From contig NZ_JAGPYQ010000001.1 in NCBI RefSeq assembly GCF_018070025.1, positions 5,642,001 through 5,706,000 of the forward strand: a stretch of 64,000 nt of DNA. The letters are read 5' to 3'. Shown here one piece after another: positions 1 to 7,720 of the stretch (position 1 is its first letter; every line of letters begins with the position of its first letter). The DNA is from Streptomyces liliiviolaceus (GTDB lineage: Bacteria; Actinomycetota; Actinomycetes; Streptomycetales; Streptomycetaceae). The position numbers were made by a program, and so were the translations under genes. The notes under the pieces were generated by a model. That model searched no databases. It saw only the letters and a program-made list of their open reading frames with translations, and was not told the origin of the DNA.

Positions 1-57
1 GCATCACGATGGGCCGCACGGGCGTAGCCGGTCACGGGACCTCTCGTTGAACGTGCC

Positions 58-333
58 ATGACGACATGGGACGGGGACGGGCCTTCGGCGTTCTTCGCAC
101 AGGTACCGGGCACGTCCTGGCCCGACGACGAGAGCGACTGCCGCTGGTGCAGCATCCTCCTGGGGCCCGGCTCCGTCGCGGGACCCGGCCGGGCGGAGTG
201 CGCACCCGTGCGGCGGCGCCCCGGAGCCCGCACCGGGCGTGTGGGCGCGTGGCTGGAGCGGACGCGGCCCGTGATGCTCCCGGTGGCCGCGATCACCGTA
301 CTGGCCGCGCTGACACTGGTGGCCCTGGGCTGA
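58..333 (+). CDS. small membrane-anchored hypothetical protein
   Basis: A 91-residue reading frame with the strong third-position G/C bias of real genes here. The N-terminal two thirds are polar, with three cysteines in the first half (C28, C31 and C48, two of them in a Cys-x-x-Cys) and an Arg-rich linker at residues 51-70. The last 20 residues form one hydrophobic segment (about 71-91), so it looks like a C-terminally anchored membrane protein with a cytoplasmic Arg-rich flank. I do not recognise a family. No clear Shine-Dalgarno precedes the ATG. A long antisense frame covers the same stretch, but its protein is Arg/Pro/Gly-rich and typical of a shadow. Confidence 0.5.
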   Translation: MTTWDGDGPSAFFAQVPGTSWPDDESDCRWCSILLGPGSVAGPGRAECAPVRRRPGARTGRVGAWLERTRPVMLPVAAITVLAALTLVALG

Positions 334-426
334 TCCGGCGCCGCCCTCATGGTCCGTGAACTGCCACGAAATGCCCGGCCGCCACGGCGGGACTTGGCCC
401 GCGCCCTCCTGGCAGGGTGAAGGCGC

Positions 427-458
427 GGCCGCCGCCGTGGTCGGCGACGGCGGCGGCC
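427..458. terminator. 11-bp GC-only inverted repeat
   Basis: GGCCGCCGCCG and its exact complement are separated by 10 bases. It lies 94 bp after the small membrane protein gene and before the flavodoxin-like gene, so it may end transcription of the former. No T-tract follows, as is usual in Streptomyces. Confidence 0.35.
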
Positions 459-488
459 CGACCACTTCCGTTCCCGACCACTTCCGTT
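457..488. repeat. 16-bp perfect tandem repeat, two copies
   Basis: CCCGACCACTTCCGTT occurs twice head to tail. The pair ends 36 bp before the proposed GTG start of the flavodoxin-like gene, the position expected for an activator or repressor bound to direct repeats. It overlaps the right arm of the GC hairpin by two bases. Confidence 0.5.
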
Positions 489-524
489 TGCGACCGCGCG
501 GGTCCGCACGGCAGGGTTCGGAGG

Positions 525-977
525 GTGGCTACCTTGCTGATCGTGCACCACACGCCCTCGCCCCACTGCCAGGCGATGTTCGAAGCCGTCGTCGCCGGTG
601 CGAACGACCCGGAGATCGAGGGCGTACGCGTCGTGCGGCGGGCGGCGCTGGCCGCGACGGCGGCCGACGTGCTGGCCGCCGACGGATATCTGCTCGGCAC
701 ACCGGCGAACCTGGGCTACATGTCCGGCGCTCTGAAGCATTTCTTCGACCAGATCTACTACCCCTGCCTGGACACGACGCAGGGCAGGCCCTTCGGCTAC
801 TACGTGCACGGGGGCAACGACGTCACCGGGGCGGTCCGGGGCATCGAGTCCGTCGTCAAGGGCCTGGGCTGGCGGCGCGCGGCCGAGGCCGTGACCGTGA
901 CGGGCGAGCCGGACAAGGCCGGCGTCGAGGCGTGCCGGGAGCTGGGCGCCTCCCTCGCCGCCGGCCTCATGGACTGA
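525..977 (+). CDS. flavodoxin / NADPH-dependent FMN reductase family protein
   Basis: A 150-residue flavodoxin-fold protein expected to bind FMN and carry out a cytoplasmic redox reaction; the substrate cannot be told. The first beta strand (ATLLIVHH) starts at residue 2, the phosphate-binding turn follows as TPSPHC, and the flavin-contact region is GTPANLGYMSGALKHFFD around residues 62-79, close to the GTP-x-Y-G-x-MS-x-xKxFxD pattern of the family. The frame is open upstream to position 417, but residues before the GTG at 525 resemble untranslated sequence and the fold starts directly after it. A 16-bp tandem repeat lies upstream, and a 22-bp tandem repeat spans its stop codon. Confidence 0.75.
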   Translation: MATLLIVHHTPSPHCQAMFEAVVAGANDPEIEGVRVVRRAALAATAADVLAADGYLLGTPANLGYMSGALKHFFDQIYYPCLDTTQGRPFGYYVHGGNDVTGAVRGIESVVKGLGWRRAAEAVTVTGEPDKAGVEACRELGASLAAGLMD

Positions 978-1016
978 CCTCTACGGCCTCATGGACCGAC
1001 CGCTACGGCGTCATGG
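963..1016. repeat. 22-bp tandem repeat over a stop codon
   Basis: A unit beginning GGCCTCATGGAC is present at 963-984 and 985-1006, with a partial third copy at 1007-1016. The first copy encodes the last residues and stop codon of the flavodoxin-like gene, and the last partial copy reaches the end of the superoxide dismutase gene, so the array fills the whole space between the convergent genes. Confidence 0.6.
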
Positions 1017-1652
1017 CGCGAGCAGCAGGCTGTCGCCGCGCTCCTTGGCGGCGGCGTAACGCCTCGACACGTCCTGCCAGTTGACGACGGCCCACATGGC
1101 GTCGATGAAGTCGACCTTCTGGTTCTTGTACTGGAGATAGAAGGCGTGCTCCCAGGCGTCGAAGACCAGGATCGGCGTCGAGCCCTGGCCGACGTTGCCC
1201 TGGTGGTCGTAGACCTGCTCGACGATCAGACGTCCGCTGAGCGGCTCATAGGCGAGGACGCCCCAGCCCGAACCCTGCGTGGTCGCGGACGCCTTGGTGA
1301 GCTGGGCCTTGAACGCGGCGAAGGAGCCGAACGACTCCGTGATCGCGTCCGCCAGCTCCCCCACACCGTCCGCCGCGAGGGGTTCGCCACCACCGTCGCC
1401 GGTCATGTTGTGCCAGTAGATGGAGTGCAGGATGTGCCCGGAGAGGTGGAAGGCGAGGTTCTTCTCCAGGCCGTTGATCGAGCCCCACGACTCCTTGTCG
1501 CGGGCCTCCGCGAGCTGTTCAAGGGTGTCGTTCGCGCCTTTCACGTACGCCGCGTGGTGCTTGTCGTGGTGCAGTTCGACGATCTGCGGGTTGATGACCG
1601 GTTCGAGCGCCGCGTAGTCGTACGGAAGCTCCGGGAGCGTGTAAACAGCCAT
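1011..1652 (-). CDS. sodF: superoxide dismutase, Fe/Mn family
   Basis: Cytoplasmic enzyme that dismutates superoxide to oxygen and peroxide. The 213-residue protein has the whole family pattern: N-terminal hairpin with ELHHDKHH (metal ligand His28), [12 protein letters not shown] with the second ligand His (about residue 76), the GSGWGVL segment, and DAWEHA near residue 164, which provides the last Asp and His ligands. The start is the ATG at 1652: AAGGA lies 8 bases upstream, whereas the next ATG upstream (1661) sits directly on that ribosome-binding site. A Nur-like dyad is 25-46 bases upstream, fitting the nickel-repressed iron enzyme of Streptomyces. Fe versus Mn cannot be decided securely by eye. 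Confidence 0.93.
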   Translation of the reverse strand: MAVYTLPELPYDYAALEPVINPQIVELHHDKHHAAYVKGANDTLEQLAEARDKESWGSINGLEKNLAFHLSGHILHSIYWHNMTGDGGGEPLAADGVGELADAITESFGSFAAFKAQLTKASATTQGSGWGVLAYEPLSGRLIVEQVYDHQGNVGQGSTPILVFDAWEHAFYLQYKNQKVDFIDAMWAVVNWQDVSRRYAAAKERGDSLLLAP

Positions 1653-1676
1653 GTCCAACATCCTTCGGACTTGTTA

Positions 1677-1698
1677 TTGCAACTGATGTGCAGTTGCA
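1677..1698. promoter_or_regulatory. Nur-like operator in the sodF promoter region
   Basis: TGCAACTG and CAGTTGCA form a perfect 8-bp inverted repeat (1678-1685 and 1691-1698) with a 5-base spacer. The same stretch reads TTGCAA-N5-GTGCAG, close to the tTGCaa-N5-ttGCAA box known for the nickel-responsive repressor Nur of S. coelicolor. It is 25 bp upstream of the sodF start. Confidence 0.6.
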
Positions 1699-1733
1699 CG
1701 CTAGCAGCAGAAGGTTCGGGGCGCGGCCGATCG

Positions 1734-1778
1734 ACACAGCGAGGGCCGGAGGGGAAACCCCTCCGGCCCTCGCTGTGT
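1734..1778 (-). terminator. strong hairpin terminator after cobN
   Basis: A perfect 21-bp stem (arms 1734-1754 and 1758-1778) with a 3-base AAA loop sits 36 bp after the cobN stop codon and upstream of the sodF operator. It should insulate sodF from cobN read-through. The symmetrical stem could work in both directions. Confidence 0.85.
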
Positions 1779-1813
1779 TGCGGCCCTCAGTCAGTACTCA
1801 CCGGTTCCGGGGC

Positions 1814-4800
1814 TCACTCCTCGCCCTCCAGGTCCCCCTCCGTCTCCAGGTATACCTGGCGCAGCGCCTCCAGCACCGCCGGGTCCGGCTTCTCCCACAT
1901 GCCGCGGGACTCCGCTTCGAGCAGCCGCTCGGCGATGCCGTGCAGGGCCCAGGGGTTGGCCTGCTGCAGGAACTCGCGGTTGGTCGGGTCCAGGACGTAC
2001 GTCTCGGTGAGCTTGTCGTACATCCAGTCGGCGATCACGCCCGTGGTGGCGTCGTAACCGAAGAGGTAGTCGACGGTGGCGGCGAGTTCGAAGGCGCCCT
2101 TGTAGCCGTGGCGGCGCATCGCCTCGATCCACTTGGGGTTGACGACCCGGGCGCGGAAGACCCGGGAGGTCTCCTCGACGAGCGTGCGGGTGCGGACCGT
2201 CTCGGGGCGGGTCGAGTCGCCGATGTACGCCTCGGGGGCGGTGCCGCGCAGCGCCCGGACGGTGGCGACCATGCCGCCGTGGTACTGGAAGTAGTCGTCC
2301 GAGTCCGCGATGTCGTGCTCACGGGTGTCGGTGTTCTTGGCGGCGACCGCGATGCGCTTGTACGCGGTCTCCATCTCGTCCCGGGCCGGACGGCCGTCGA
2401 GTTCCCGGCCGTAGGCGTAGCCGCCCCACACCGTGTAGACCTCGGCGAGGTCGGCGTCGGTGCGCCAGTCGCGGGAGTCGATGAGCTGCAGCAGTCCGGC
2501 GCCGTACGTACCGGGCCGGGAGCCGAAGATACGGGTGGTGGCGCGCCGTTCGTCGCCGTGCTCGGCCAGGTCGGCCTGGGTGTGGGCGCGGACGTAATTG
2601 GCCTCGGCCGGCTCGTCCAGCGAGGCGGCCAGGCGTACGGCGTCGTCGAGCAGGCCGATCGTGTGCGGGAAGGCGTCCCGGAAGAAGCCCGAGATGCGCA
2701 GGGTCACATCGATACGGGGGCGGCCCAACTCCTCGTGCGGGACGGCCTCCAGGCCGGTCACCCGGCGTGAGGCGTCGTCCCAGACGGGGCGGACGCCGAG
2801 CAGGGCGAGGGCTTCGGCCACGTCGTCGCCGGCCGTGCGCATCGCGCTGGTGCCCCACAGCGAGAGGCCGACGGAGGTGGGCCAGTCGCCGTTGTCGGTG
2901 CGGTAGCGCTCCAGGAGGGAGTCGGCGAGGGCCTGTCCTGTCTCCCAGGCGAGCCGGGACGGGACGGCCTTGGGGTCGACGGAGTAGAAGTTCCGGCCGG
3001 TCGGCAGGACGTTGACCAGACCGCGCAGGGGCGATCCGGAGGGGCCGGCAGGCACGAAGCCGCCGTTCAGGGCGTGCACGGTGTGGTCGAGTTCGGCGGT
3101 GGTCCCGGCGAGGCGCGGGACGACCTCGCGGGCGGCGAACTCCAGGATGGCGGCGACCTGTTCGCCCTGGTCGGTGGGGACGGCGGCCGGGTCCCAGTCG
3201 GCGTCGTCCATCGCTTGGACCAGCGCGCGGGCCTTGTCCTCCGCCTCGTCGGCGGTGGTGCGGGTCGCGGCCGACTCGTCCAGTCCGAGGGCCTCGCGCA
3301 GGCCGAGCAGAGCGGCGCTGCCGCCCCAGATCTGGCGGGCGCGGAGGATCGCGAGGACGAGGTTGACGCGGTCGGCACCCTTCGGCGGATTGCCGAGGAC
3401 GTGCAGGCCGTCGCGGATCTGGGCGTCCTTGATCTCGCACAGCCAGCCGTCGACGTGCAGCAGGAAGTCGTCGAAGCCGTCGTCCTCGGGGCGGTCCTCA
3501 AGTCCCAGGTCGTGGTCGAGCTTCGCGGCCTGGATGAGGGTCCAGATCTGGGCGCGGATCGCGGGCAGCTTCGCCGGGTCCATGGCGGCGATCTGGGCGT
3601 GCTCGTCGAGCAGTTGCTCCAGCCGCGCGATGTCCCCGTAGGAGTCGGCGCGGGCCATCGGCGGGACCAGGTGGTCGACGAGCGTGGCGTGGACGCGGCG
3701 CTTGGCCTGGGTGCCCTCGCCCGGGTCGTTGACCAGGAACGGGTAGACGAGCGGCAGGTCGCCGAGGGCGGCGTCCGGACCGCACGCGGCGGACAGGCCG
3801 GCGTTCTTGCCGGGCAGCCACTCCAGGTTGCCGTGCTTGCCGAGGTGGATCATCGCGTCGGCCCCGAAGCCGCCGTCCGTGTGCGCGGCGGCGATCCAGC
3901 GGTAGGCGGCGAGGTAGTGGTGCGAGGGCGGCAGATCGGGGTCGTGGTAGATCGCGATCGGGTTCTCGCCGAAGCCGCGCGGCGGCTGGATGAGGACCAG
4001 CAGGTTCCCGCGGCGCAGCGCCGCGAGGACGATGTCGCCGTCCGGGTTGCTGCTGCGGTCGACGAACATCTCACCGGGCGCCGGGCCCCAGTGCTCCTCG
4101 ACGGAGGTGCGCAGCGCCTCGGGCAGGGTCGCGTACCAGCGCTTGTAGTCGGCCGCGGGGATACGGACCGGGTTGCGGGCCAGCTGCTCCTCGGTGAGCC
4201 AGTCCTGGTCGTGTCCGCCCGCCTCGATCAGTGCGCGGATCAGCTCGTCGCCGTCCCCGGAGACCAGACCGGGGATGTCCTGCTCGGGCCCGAAGTCGTA
4301 GCCCTCGCCGATGAGCCGGCGCAGGATCGCGACGGCGCTCGCGGGGGTGTCGAGGCCGACGGCGTTGCCGATCCGGGAGTGCTTGGTCGGGTACGCGGAC
4401 AGCACCAGCGCGAGCCGCTTCTCGGCGGCCGGGATGTGCCGGAGCCGGGCGTGGCGTACGGCGATGCCGGCCACCCGGGCGGCCCGCTCGGGGTCGGCGA
4501 CGTACGCGGGGAGGCCGTCCTCGTCGATCTCCTTGAAGGAGAACGGCACAGTGATCAGGCGGCCGTCGAACTCGGGGACCGCGATCTGGCTCGCCGCGTC
4601 CAGCGGTGAGACGCCCTCGTCGTTCTCCTCCCAGACGGTCCGCGAGCCGGTCAGGCACAGGGCCTGGAGGATCGGGATGTCCAGGCCGGTGAGCGCGCCC
4701 GCGTCCCAGGACTCGTCGTCGCCGCCCGCGGAGGCCTCGGCAGGCTTGGTGCCGCCGGCCGCGAGGACGGTCGTGACGATCGCGTCGGCCGCCCGCAGCT

Positions 4801-5407
4801 CCTCGATCAGCTCCGGCTCGGGGGCGCGCAGCGAGGCCACGTACAGGGGCAGCGGGCGGCCACCGGCGTCCTCGACGGCGTCGCACAGGGCGCCGATGAA
4901 CGCCGTGTTGCCACTCATGTGGTGGGCCCGGTAGTAGAGCACCGCGATGGTCGGGGCGCCGGGTACCTCGCGGGCCGTGCGCTCCAGCGGGCCCCAGGTC
5001 GGGGCGGGAGCGGGCGGGTCGAAGTCGTGGCCGGTCAGCAGGACCGTGTCGGAGAGGAAGCGGGCCAGCTGGTCGAGGTTGTCCGGGCCACCGTGGGCGA
5101 GATAGGCGTGGGCCTCGGCGGCGATGCCGATGGGCACGGTGGAGGCGGCCATCAGCTGGGCGTCCGGGGCCTGTTCGCCGGTGAGGACGACGACCGGGCG
5201 GCCGTCGGCGAGCAGCAGGTCGAGGCCGTCCTCCCAGGCGCGCAGACCGCCGAGGAGACGTACGACGACGAGGTCGGCGCCGTCCAGGAGGGCGGGGAGG
5301 GCGTCGATGTCGAGGCGGGCCGGGTTGGCGAACCGGTAGGGCACGGGACCGTCGGCCGCGCGAGCGCTGAGCAGGTCGGTGTCGGACGTCGACAGCAGGA
5401 GGATCAT
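1814..5407 (-). CDS. cobN: cobaltochelatase subunit CobN
   Basis: Large subunit of the ATP-dependent aerobic cobaltochelatase that inserts cobalt into hydrogenobyrinic acid a,c-diamide. The 1197-residue protein has the usual length and the features of the CobN/magnesium chelatase H family: an N-terminal Rossmann-like part starting MILLLSTSDTDLL, PTIAVLYYRAHHMSGN, SAYPTKHSRIGNAVGLDTP, and HLGKHGNLEWLPGKNAGLS in the central catalytic region. The frame is open 22 codons further upstream, but the ATG at 5407 has GAGGAAGG about 12 bases ahead and begins the conserved strand. The partner AAA+ and CobT-type subunits are not in the window. A cobalamin riboswitch lies in its leader, so expression should fall when B12 is plentiful. 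Confidence 0.95.
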   Translation of the reverse strand: MILLLSTSDTDLLSARAADGPVPYRFANPARLDIDALPALLDGADLVVVRLLGGLRAWEDGLDLLLADGRPVVVLTGEQAPDAQLMAASTVPIGIAAEAHAYLAHGGPDNLDQLARFLSDTVLLTGHDFDPPAPAPTWGPLERTAREVPGAPTIAVLYYRAHHMSGNTAFIGALCDAVEDAGGRPLPLYVASLRAPEPELIEELRAADAIVTTVLAAGGTKPAEASAGGDDESWDAGALTGLDIPILQALCLTGSRTVWEENDEGVSPLDAASQIAVPEFDGRLITVPFSFKEIDEDGLPAYVADPERAARVAGIAVRHARLRHIPAAEKRLALVLSAYPTKHSRIGNAVGLDTPASAVAILRRLIGEGYDFGPEQDIPGLVSGDGDELIRALIEAGGHDQDWLTEEQLARNPVRIPAADYKRWYATLPEALRTSVEEHWGPAPGEMFVDRSSNPDGDIVLAALRRGNLLVLIQPPRGFGENPIAIYHDPDLPPSHHYLAAYRWIAAAHTDGGFGADAMIHLGKHGNLEWLPGKNAGLSAACGPDAALGDLPLVYPFLVNDPGEGTQAKRRVHATLVDHLVPPMARADSYGDIARLEQLLDEHAQIAAMDPAKLPAIRAQIWTLIQAAKLDHDLGLEDRPEDDGFDDFLLHVDGWLCEIKDAQIRDGLHVLGNPPKGADRVNLVLAILRARQIWGGSAALLGLREALGLDESAATRTTADEAEDKARALVQAMDDADWDPAAVPTDQGEQVAAILEFAAREVVPRLAGTTAELDHTVHALNGGFVPAGPSGSPLRGLVNVLPTGRNFYSVDPKAVPSRLAWETGQALADSLLERYRTDNGDWPTSVGLSLWGTSAMRTAGDDVAEALALLGVRPVWDDASRRVTGLEAVPHEELGRPRIDVTLRISGFFRDAFPHTIGLLDDAVRLAASLDEPAEANYVRAHTQADLAEHGDERRATTRIFGSRPGTYGAGLLQLIDSRDWRTDADLAEVYTVWGGYAYGRELDGRPARDEMETAYKRIAVAAKNTDTREHDIADSDDYFQYHGGMVATVRALRGTAPEAYIGDSTRPETVRTRTLVEETSRVFRARVVNPKWIEAMRRHGYKGAFELAATVDYLFGYDATTGVIADWMYDKLTETYVLDPTNREFLQQANPWALHGIAERLLEAESRGMWEKPDPAVLEALRQVYLETEGDLEGEE

Positions 5408-5494
5408 GTGGCGTCGGGCCTTCCTCGGGGTCCGCGCCCCGGGCGGTGGTGGACTGGGTCTCCCCGTGCTCACGCGCGAACTCGTGAGCTGGGG

Positions 5495-5600
5495 AAAGGG
5501 AGTTCCTGGCTCACCCGGATTCTCTGGCCGGGCTCACAGTGGCGGGACCGCGCCGGCTTCGCACCGGCTTCCTCCCCTGTCGCCGTGGTGGCGGTGGCGG
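5495..5600 (-). ncRNA. cobalamin riboswitch in the cobN leader
   Basis: Read on the minus strand, the leader has the conserved class order: GGAGGAAGCCGGTGCGAAGC, then GCGGTCCCGCCACTGTGA, then the B12-box segment GAGCCAGGAACTC. This is the standard actinobacterial adenosylcobalamin aptamer core (about 5500-5580). A further helix upstream on the RNA, GGCGGATC-N4-GATCCGCC (5596-5615), precedes it. The aptamer ends about 90 bases before the cobN start, leaving room for an expression platform. Confidence 0.9.
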
Positions 5601-5628
5601 ATCGGATGATCCGCCGAAAGGAATAGTA
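5596..5628 (-). promoter_or_regulatory. putative cobN promoter -10 and leader hairpin
   Basis: On the minus strand TACTAT (5623-5628) is a good -10 hexamer and would place the transcript start near 5616, just before the 8-bp GGCGGATC hairpin and the riboswitch. No convincing -35 element is visible. Confidence 0.4.
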
Positions 5629-5687
5629 AGGGGCGGGGAAAAAGGGCGGGGCATACAGCCTGCGGGAACGTAGGTATGCTCGCCGCC

Positions 5688-6992
5688 ATGTCCTCGGCTG
5701 CCCTCCGTCCATCGTCCCAGGCCACAGCGGTCTCACGGGACCGCGGTGACGCCTGCCCGGGGACCCTGCGGCTGCATGCGGCGGACGACGGGGCGCTGGC
5801 CCGGGTCAGGATCCCCGGCGGTGTGCTGACCGTCCGCCAGGCCGAGGTGCTCGCCGACGCGGCAGAGCGCCTGGGCGACGGTGACGTGCATCTCACCTCA
5901 CGCGGCAACGTACAGCTGCGCGGGCTGGCGGAGGGGTGCGGAGCCGCACTGGCCGAGTCGCTGACCGCCGCCGGGCTGCTGCCCTCGCGCGGGCACGAGC
6001 GGGTGCGCAACATCGTCGCCTCCCCGCTGTCGGGGCTCGACGCCCGGGGGTTCCTGGACGTACGGCCCTGGCTGACGGCCCTCGACACCGCGCTGTGCGC
6101 CAGCGAGGCGGCGCAGGGGCTGTCGGGACGGTTCCTGTTCGCCCTGGACGACGGGCGCGGGGACCTCGCCGACCTCGAAGCCGACGTGACGGTACGGGCC
6201 GCGGCGGACGGCGGCGCGCAGCTCGCTCTGGGATCGGCGGGCGAGGCACTGTACATATCCGCCGGGGACGCGCCACGGGCCGCGCTGGCGGCGGCCGAAG
6301 CGTTCCTGGAGGCCGCGCGGACGGGCGGGACACACGTCTGGCGGGTGGCCGAACTCGCTCTCGCGGACGACGAGTTGACCGCGATGGTCGGTCGCCGTCT
6401 GGCGGCGGAGGGCATCGGCCACGAGCGGCGGGTACGGGAGACCGGCCGCGCGGACGGCCCACCCCCGGGAGCGGTCGGGGACGCGCTGTCCGTGCACGTT
6501 CCGCTGGGCCGCTTCTCTGCTCCTCAGTGGCGGGAGCTGACGCGGGTCGCCATCGGTGAGCTGCGGCTCACCCCGTGGCGCGGTGTGGTTCTTCCCACTC
6601 CGGGGACCACCGCGGCGCAGCGGACCGGGGCGCTGGCCCGCCTCGACGCCGTCGGCCTCGTCACCGGTCCGGACTCCCCCTGGCTGCGCGTCGGCGCGTG
6701 CATCGGCCGGCCCGGCTGCGCCAAGTCACGGGCCGACGTACGGGCGGACGCGACCGCCACGCTCGACGCGGTCGGCTCGGTCGGATCGGTGCACCGCCGA
6801 AGCGGCCTTCCCCTGTACTGGTCCGGATGCGAGCGCCGCTGCGGGCACCCGCGGGGTGAGCGGATCGATGTCGTCGCCGCCCCGGAGGGTGGTTACCGGC
6901 TGTCCGTCGTCGCGTCCGGACACGACGAGGCGCACACGGTCCGTCTGGACGACCCTTCCCGTCTCGCCGCCGTCCTGGCGGAGATCACATGA
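5688..6992 (+). CDS. cobG: precorrin-3B synthase CobG
   Basis: Oxygen-dependent enzyme of aerobic cobalamin synthesis; it converts precorrin-3A to precorrin-3B using an Fe-S centre. The 434-residue protein is a nitrite/sulfite reductase-type fold with two ferredoxin-like halves. Visible motifs are [13 protein letters not shown] (near residue 65), [14 protein letters not shown], and the C-terminal cluster-binding cysteines in [10 protein letters not shown] and [14 protein letters not shown]. The ATG at 5688 is preferred over the in-frame ATG at 5676, because TATGCT (5675-5680) looks like a -10 box and would give a leaderless message starting at the 5688 ATG. It heads cobG-cobH-cobIJ and overlaps the next frame by ATGA if cobH starts at 6989. 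Confidence 0.92.
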   Translation: MSSAALRPSSQATAVSRDRGDACPGTLRLHAADDGALARVRIPGGVLTVRQAEVLADAAERLGDGDVHLTSRGNVQLRGLAEGCGAALAESLTAAGLLPSRGHERVRNIVASPLSGLDARGFLDVRPWLTALDTALCASEAAQGLSGRFLFALDDGRGDLADLEADVTVRAAADGGAQLALGSAGEALYISAGDAPRAALAAAEAFLEAARTGGTHVWRVAELALADDELTAMVGRRLAAEGIGHERRVRETGRADGPPPGAVGDALSVHVPLGRFSAPQWRELTRVAIGELRLTPWRGVVLPTPGTTAAQRTGALARLDAVGLVTGPDSPWLRVGACIGRPGCAKSRADVRADATATLDAVGSVGSVHRRSGLPLYWSGCERRCGHPRGERIDVVAAPEGGYRLSVVASGHDEAHTVRLDDPSRLAAVLAEIT

Positions 6993-7056
6993 GCCTGAGC
7001 CCGATTCCGAGCCCGCATCCGAGCCCGAGCCCGAGCCCGAGTCCGAACCTGAGCCG
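6990..7056 (+). repeat. GAGCCC hexanucleotide repeat at the cobG/cobH junction
   Basis: About ten imperfect copies of GAGCCC fill the space between the cobG stop and the cobH start. If translated from the ATG at 6989 they give an Ser-Pro repeat in front of CobH. The array therefore decides where CobH begins. Confidence 0.7.
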
Positions 7057-7087
7057 TATGACGACCGAGAGCAGTGAGAAGAACACC

Positions 7088-7720
7088 GTGACCACGTACG
7101 ACTACGAGAAGGACGGCGCGGCGATATACCGCCAGTCCTTCGCCACGATCCGCGCGGAGGCGGACCTCGCGGCGCTGCCCCCCGACGTCAGCCAGGTCGC
7201 CGTACGGATGATCCACGCCTGCGGAATGGTCGACCTCGTACGCGACCTCGCCTTCACCCCGGACGTGGTGTCCCGGGCCCGTGAAGCCCTGCGCGCCGGT
7301 GCGCCGATCCTCTGCGACGTGCAGATGGTGGCCAGCGGTGTGACCCGCAAGCGGCTGCCCGCCGACAACGACGTGCTCTGCACGCTCTCCGACCCGGCCG
7401 TCCCCGAACTGGCCGCGAAGCTGGGCACCACGCGCAGCGCCGCCGCGCTGGAACTGTGGCGCGACCGTCTTGAGGGTTCCGTGGTCGCCATCGGCAATGC
7501 ACCCACGGCCCTCTTCCGTCTTCTGGAGATGATCGAGGAGGGCGCGCCCCGTCCGGCCGCCGTCATCGGCGTCCCGGTCGGCTTCATAGGCGCCGCCGAG
7601 TCGAAGGACGCCCTCGCCGCGCACCCGTCCGGTCTGGAACATCTGGTCGTACGCGGCCGTCGCGGAGGCAGCGCCCTGGCCGCCTCCGCTCTCAACGCGA
7701 TCGCGAGCGAGGAAGAGTGA
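7088..7720 (+). CDS. cobH: precorrin-8X methylmutase CobH/CbiC
   Basis: Moves a methyl group from C-11 to C-12 of precorrin-8X, giving hydrogenobyrinic acid. The 210-residue product begins [18 protein letters not shown], followed by the active-site MIHACGMVD (catalytic His) and the C-terminal glycine-rich [13 protein letters not shown]. The GTG at 7088 is chosen because it gives the normal family length. An open ATG at 6989 overlaps the cobG stop as ATGA and would add a 33-residue Ser-Pro-rich extension encoded by a GAGCCC repeat, which might be used for translational coupling. Its stop overlaps the start of cobIJ (GTGA). Confidence 0.92.
   Translation: MTTYDYEKDGAAIYRQSFATIRAEADLAALPPDVSQVAVRMIHACGMVDLVRDLAFTPDVVSRAREALRAGAPILCDVQMVASGVTRKRLPADNDVLCTLSDPAVPELAAKLGTTRSAAALELWRDRLEGSVVAIGNAPTALFRLLEMIEEGAPRPAAVIGVPVGFIGAAESKDALAAHPSGLEHLVVRGRRGGSALAASALNAIASEEE

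Noticed and set aside
2319..4886. Large antisense and alternative frames inside cobN
   Set aside because: They are Arg/Pro/Ala-rich products of G/C third-position bias in a 3.6 kb gene; no domains or start signals.
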